The notes under the pieces are model-generated. The model made no database searches, was not told the DNA's origin, and saw only the letters and a list, made by a program, of their open reading frames with translations. Shown piece after piece: positions 59,991-64,000 of a DNA stretch of 64,000 nt; within the stretch, counting starts at the first letter, position 1, and every line of letters begins with the position of its first letter. This DNA is from Cranoglanis bouderius. Its lineage: Eukaryota; Chordata; Actinopteri; Siluriformes; Cranoglanididae. Made by a program: the position numbers and the translations under genes. The stretch lies in NCBI GenBank assembly GCA_023630585.1, contig CM042565.1, forward strand, positions 5,443,513 to 5,507,512, written 5' to 3'.

Positions 59991-60381
59991 TGGCTAATAG
60001 GTGTGCATGATAAACTCATTTGTTGTCTCTCGGATAGATTACTATAATGCTCTTTTAGCAGGAGTTTCTAAATTCACACTTAATAAGCTCCAATATGTAC
60101 AAAAATCGGCTGCCAGGATCCTGACTTGGACCAGGGCATGCAATCATATTACTCCTGTTTTGGAGTCCTTGCACTTGCTCCCGTTCAGGTTCCGTATTGA
60201 TTTTTAAAATTATGATGCTGACATACAAAGCATTACATGGCTTGGCTCCTCATTATTTATCCGCATTGTTAATTCCTTACACCCCAAATCACAGATTGTG
60301 ATTAATTATTGTGTTATGTACTGTTTATTTTGTGTACAGCACTTTGAGAAGCTGCTTTTAAAGGCGCTGTATAAAAGAAAG

Positions 60382-60417
<36 letters not shown>

Positions 60418-60420
60418 GTG
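59991..60420 (+). mobile_element. L2-type LINE 3' end with (ATT)n tail
   Basis: The plus strand encodes FVVSRIDYYNALLAGVSKFT, LNKLQYVQKSAARILTWTR and NHITPVLESLHLLPF, the C-terminal part of an L2-type reverse transcriptase. CACTTTGAGAAGCTGCTTTT and GGCGCTGTATAAAAGAAAG lead into about 30 bp of ATT repeats, the usual L2 3' end. A stop and a frameshift mark it as dead. Confidence 0.85.
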
Positions 60421-60741
60421 TATGTGTTCCTCGCTGATTCAATCCAGACCAAAGAAATCACTGTGGCTGACAACAGAATAAGAAAAGCTCTGTGCTACAG
60501 ACAAGCCCCCTTGTGAGTCAAACTTTTTCCCTTACCTCTGCATTATTCTTATTTACTTGAGTGATTTGTGTTTGGAGCTCTGCAACTTTTTGTTTCTTTT
60601 TTGAAACAAGAATTTCACCCATCTTTTATATTGTTTATCCCTGTGTAAACTGTGTAAAATGTCATTTTGCTTTACTCTGTTGGTGCACTTTTAAATTCTG
60701 TAATGTTCTGTAAACAACCTTAAATGAAAATATAAGGTTAA

Positions 60742-60993
60742 ATGAAAAACAGGTTACATGAAATTGGTGTCAAAGATTATATTTGTATTCATCACAGAAT
60801 GGTATATTTCTCAACTGATTTCAAGACTGCCAGAGAAAATGGTGTGATTCCTCCAACAAACACTAAAAGCTTTTTAAGAGCTGGACTGGACTGTGTTATT
60901 TCAATTGAACAGGCTAATCTCTTGCTTAAAAAATGCAGCTGTGAAACCTGGAATGAAATGATGTCCAAGATGTCACTTGCTACTCTGACCTAA
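60742..60993 (+). other. Unrecognised 83-codon open frame
   Basis: The frame starts MKNRLHEIGVKDYICIHHR and contains NGVIPPTNTKSFLRAGLD and CVISIEQANLLLKKCSC. Its composition looks protein-like, without low complexity. I cannot assign it. No splice sites or promoter are evident, and it lies next to a LINE end, so it may be a scrap of an unknown mobile element or a retrocopied exon. Confidence 0.3.
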
Positions 60994-61263
60994 TGTCTCT
61001 CTTGTATTTAATATATTAACATCACATGTACATTTGTGAATGAGGTTTGCATATACACAGTCTTGCACATAATGGTGCAAGCCCAACTGGCTAATGAAAT
61101 TTGTGGTGCATATAGTTAAAAAAAAAAAAAAAAAAAAAAAAGTTCAATGTTAGCCATATTTGCATGACTATATCTCTAAACCTAGTAGTCCTTTCCAAAT
61201 TAAACTTGGTGGTTATTTTCCACATGTGGCATAATACACACTACAAGAAAGAAAATGGAGGTA
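60994..61263. other. Intron sequence, poly-A tract
   Basis: Contains about 25 A at 61117-61141; otherwise unassigned. Confidence 0.5.
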
Positions 61264-62539
61264 CAGTGCTGTGAAAAAGTATTTTTAACAGATTTCTTCT
61301 GTTTTTGTGTTCATACTAAATAGTTTTAGATCTTCAAATGAAATACAACATAAAACTGCACCCAAACGCTTCCGATAACTGGAGATAAGTTTTTCACTTA
61401 CGTCTAGGACTAGGACTTACTCCTATGCATTGGATCATTATCTTGCTGCATAATCCAGTTGAGCTCGAGTTTCAACTTACGAACTGAAGACCAAACATTC
61501 TCCTTTAGGACTTTCTGGTAGAGAGCAGAATTCATGTTTCCCTCAATTACTACAAGTTGCCCAGGCCCTGAAGCAGCAAAGCATCCCCACACCATCACAC
61601 TGCCACCACCATGCTTGACCATAGGTATGATGTTTTATTTCTTTTTGTGGAATTCGGTGTTTGGTTTACGCCAGATGTAATGGGACCCCTGTCTTCCAAA
61701 CAGTTCCACTTTCAACTCATCAGTCCACAGAACATTCTCCCAAAAGGTTTGAGGATCATCAAGGTGTGTTTTGGCAAAATTCAGAAGAGCCTTAAATGTT
61801 CTTCTGGGTTATCAGTGGTTTTCGGCCTTGCCACTCTTCCATGGATGCCATTTTTGCCCAGTGTCTCTTTGATAGTGGAGTCATGAACAGTGACCTTTAT
61901 TGATGCAAGAGAGGCCTGTAGGTCCTTCAATGTTATCCTTGGGTCTTTTGTGACTTCCTGGATGAGTAGTTGCTGTGCTCTTGGAGGAATTTTGGAAGGT
62001 CAGCCACTTCTGGGAAGGTTCACTACTGTGCCAAGTTTTTCCATTTGGAGATGATGGCTCTCACTGTGGTCATTTGGCGTCCCAGAGCCTTTGAAATAGC
62101 TTTGTAACCCTTCCCATACTGATGTATTTCAATCACCTTCTTCCTCATCATTTTTGGAATTTCTTTCAATTTTGGCATAGTGTGTTACTGGGTAAGACCT
62201 TTTAACCAACTTCATGCTGTTGAAAAAGTTGTATTTAAGTGTTGATTTGACTGAACAGGGTTTGCAATCAGGCCTGGCTGTGTCTAGTCCAGCTGAACCC
62301 CATTTTGAATGTCATAGATTTGGGGAATTAGTAACTACAGGGGAAAATACATTTTCACACAGGCCGAGTTGGTATTAGATAACTTTTTTGCTTCAATAAA
62401 TAACATTTTATTTAAAAACTGTATTTTGTGTTTACTTATGTTGCCTTTGTTTTATCTTAGATTTTGTTTTAATTTCTGAAGCAATTTTGTATGAGATCAG
62501 AAGAAATTAGGACGGGGCAAATACTTTTTCACAGCACTG
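61264..62539 (-). mobile_element. Tc1-like element, family H, internally deleted copy 2
   Basis: Ends CAGTGCTGTGAAAAAGTATT and TTTTTCACAGCACTG, TA on both sides (61262-61263, 62540-62541). 1,276 bp. The minus-strand coding relic starts at 62178 (MPKLKEIPKMMRKKVIEI) and runs through HTH and KITVHDSTI-type segments, with a stop and shifts, to SVMVWGCFAASGPGQLV and WIMQQDNDPMHRSK. The third catalytic region is absent. Shares its deletion with 11720-12752. Confidence 0.9.
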
Positions 62540-62541
62540 TA

Positions 62542-63268
62542 TATAGTATAGGGATTATTTTGACTAGTCACAGTCACATTTAGTAAAATGTATTATTTTC
62601 TTACATCTGAAACCTTATAACTATGACTATGATTAGAAGTATTAGATATAAATTTCCAGAAATTTTTAAGTTTGTATCTACAATACTGACCTTTCTGTGA
62701 GCATCTGAAAAGCGCTTCACAGTGACTTTTTAATGTCAATATTACATTTTTTAACATATTGAAGGGCCCATATTTCAGAGAAATAAGATGGCTATAGCTT
62801 ATCTGCTGACATTATCAGGTATCTCAGTAAATAAACTCAGCTCTGACCTGAAAAGAGCACAGCTTTGTTGAATCATCAAAATAAAAGCCAACAAAAAGTG
62901 ATGAAATCTGTACAAGAAATCTGACACCCCTCCAATATAAAATCAGCTATATTTTGTAATGCATCAATATCTGATCAACAGTACTTGGTAATTCTCAGTT
63001 TCAAATACCAATCTTAGGTGGTTTTCACACTGGGCATGTTTACTGCGGTCCGAATCTGAGTGTGATTGTTCCTAGCATCCCCGCAGTGTTGGTCTGGTTT
63101 CAGACTCCCTTGATTCTATTGAACCCCGGTGCATTTGCGTTCATCTTTACGTCATCACAAACGTGCATGGAGAATACAAGGCGACTCACCATATTTTTTT
63201 AAAATATTTTTTTTATTTTAGTGCTATTATGTGCAGCCGATATTATGTGCAGCAGTGAACCTCTTCTG
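62542..63268. other. Intron sequence without recognised features
   Basis: Nothing assigned. Confidence 0.45.
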
Positions 63269-63318
63269 TGGCCAACAACATTGCCCTGCCACGTGGCCAA
63301 CAACATTGCCCTGCCACG
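63269..63318. repeat. 25-bp tandem duplication
   Basis: TGGCCAACAACATTGCCCTG plus CCACG is repeated twice without mismatch (63269-63293, 63294-63318), just before the LINE fragment. Confidence 0.9.
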
Positions 63319-63334
63319 TGTGTTTTGGAAACTA

Positions 63335-64000
63335 ATGATGCTTAATTCTGACAAGACAGAAGTACTTATACTAGACCACATGCAGCTAGAAGTTTTCTGA
63401 TTACATAGTAACTCTGGATGGCCTTTCTGTTTCATCATGTGCAGCAGTAAAAGACCTTGGTGTGATTATTGACTCCAGTCTTTCATTTGACGCCCATGTA
63501 GATAATATTACTAGGATAGCCTTCTTTCACCTCAGAAATATTGCTAAGATAAGAAATATATTATCACTACATGATGCAGAAAAATTAGTCCATGCTTTCG
63601 TCACCTCTAGGTTGGATTACTGTAATGCCTTACTGTCTGGATGTTCCAGTAGGAGCATAAACAAACTCCAGTTAGTCCAGAATGCAGCTGCAAGAGTCCT
63701 TACTAGAACCAGAAGATATGACCACTTCACCCCTATCTTATCCACACTGCATTGGCTCCCAGTGAAATTTCGCACTGATTATAAAATAGTACTATTGACC
63801 TATAAAGCGCTAAATGGCCTCGCGCCACACCTAAGCGAACTTTTGGTCTGTTATGACCCGACACGCCTACTTCGATCAAAAGATGGAGGCTATTTGTTGG
63901 TACCTCGAGTAGTGAAGGCTACAGCAGGGGGAAGAGCTTTCTCTTACAAAGCCCCACAGTTATGGAACAGCCTTCCAATTAGTGTTCGGGACTCAGACAC
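63335..64000 (+). mobile_element. L2/CR1-type LINE, C-terminal reverse transcriptase part, cut by the window edge
   Basis: The plus strand reads MLNSDKTEVLILDHMQLE, VKDLGVIIDSSLSFDAHVD, VHAFVTSRLDYCNALLSG, LQLVQNAAARVLTRTRR, LHWLPVKFRTDYKILLLTY and LWNSLPISVRDSD, the thumb and C-terminal end of a non-LTR reverse transcriptase of the L2/CR1 type. One frame change is needed near 63400; the rest is long and open, so this copy is relatively young. It continues past 64000. Confidence 0.85.

Noticed and set aside
57029..64000. Further 5' exons of HECTD4
   Set aside because: No minus-strand frame with an acceptor, donor and recognisable HECTD4 sequence was seen in this stretch.

Overview
The window is vertebrate nuclear DNA. 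It has a split gene with short conserved exons, GT-AG introns, very long AT-rich introns, (TA)n(CA)n microsatellites and a very high load of Tc1/mariner transposons, with traces of a tRNA-derived SINE, an L2/CR1-type LINE, a Gypsy retroelement and hAT elements. This mix points to a teleost fish. The Tc1 density and the interspersed LINE tails fit an otophysan, perhaps a catfish, but the species assignment is inference.

The only host gene I can support runs on the minus strand from 57028 to 8772. Twenty-eight consecutive exons were placed by joining splice sites and reading frames. Together they encode about 1,900 residues that I recognise as the middle to late part of HECTD4, a giant HECT-family E3 ubiquitin ligase. 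All 27 internal junctions keep frame. A SPRY (B30.2-like) fold is encoded by exons between 46097 and 42021. A 1,376-nt exon (9778-11153) carries a Ser-rich, Lys/Arg-rich disordered stretch. The 5' part of the gene lies beyond the right edge and the C-terminal HECT domain beyond the left edge; neither is in the window.

Everything else is intron filled mainly by dead transposons. By terminal sequence I separate about fourteen Tc1-like families (lettered A-N here). Longer copies lie at 869-2113, 6884-8458, 11720-12752, 12765-13885, 14110-15690, 16349-17692, 20456-21841, 21940-23527, 31922-33356, 34109-36872 (with a nested copy at 35457-36803), 38837-40422, 40531-41972, 47890-49480, 50397-51964 and 61264-62539. 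None encodes an uninterrupted full transposase. The closest is at 38837-40422, broken by one stop codon. Non-autonomous derivatives occur at 5111-5452, 15691-16224, 26716-27179, 30409-30788, 33430-34100, 47245-47436 and 55911-56444. A decayed hAT transposase lies at 42521-44225.

The most interesting observations are a MITE whose end abuts a HECTD4 splice acceptor (55905-55930); a mosaic Tc1 element flanked by TA whose halves come from two families (47890-49480); two DD35E copies and two DD38E-type copies with different lesions; an internal deletion shared by two separate copies; several nested insertions with readable target-site duplications; and the repeated placement of (TA)n(CA)n arrays exactly at transposon ends. 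I see no undescribed gene system beyond these. The unplaced open frame at 60742-60993 is the only coding candidate I could not explain.
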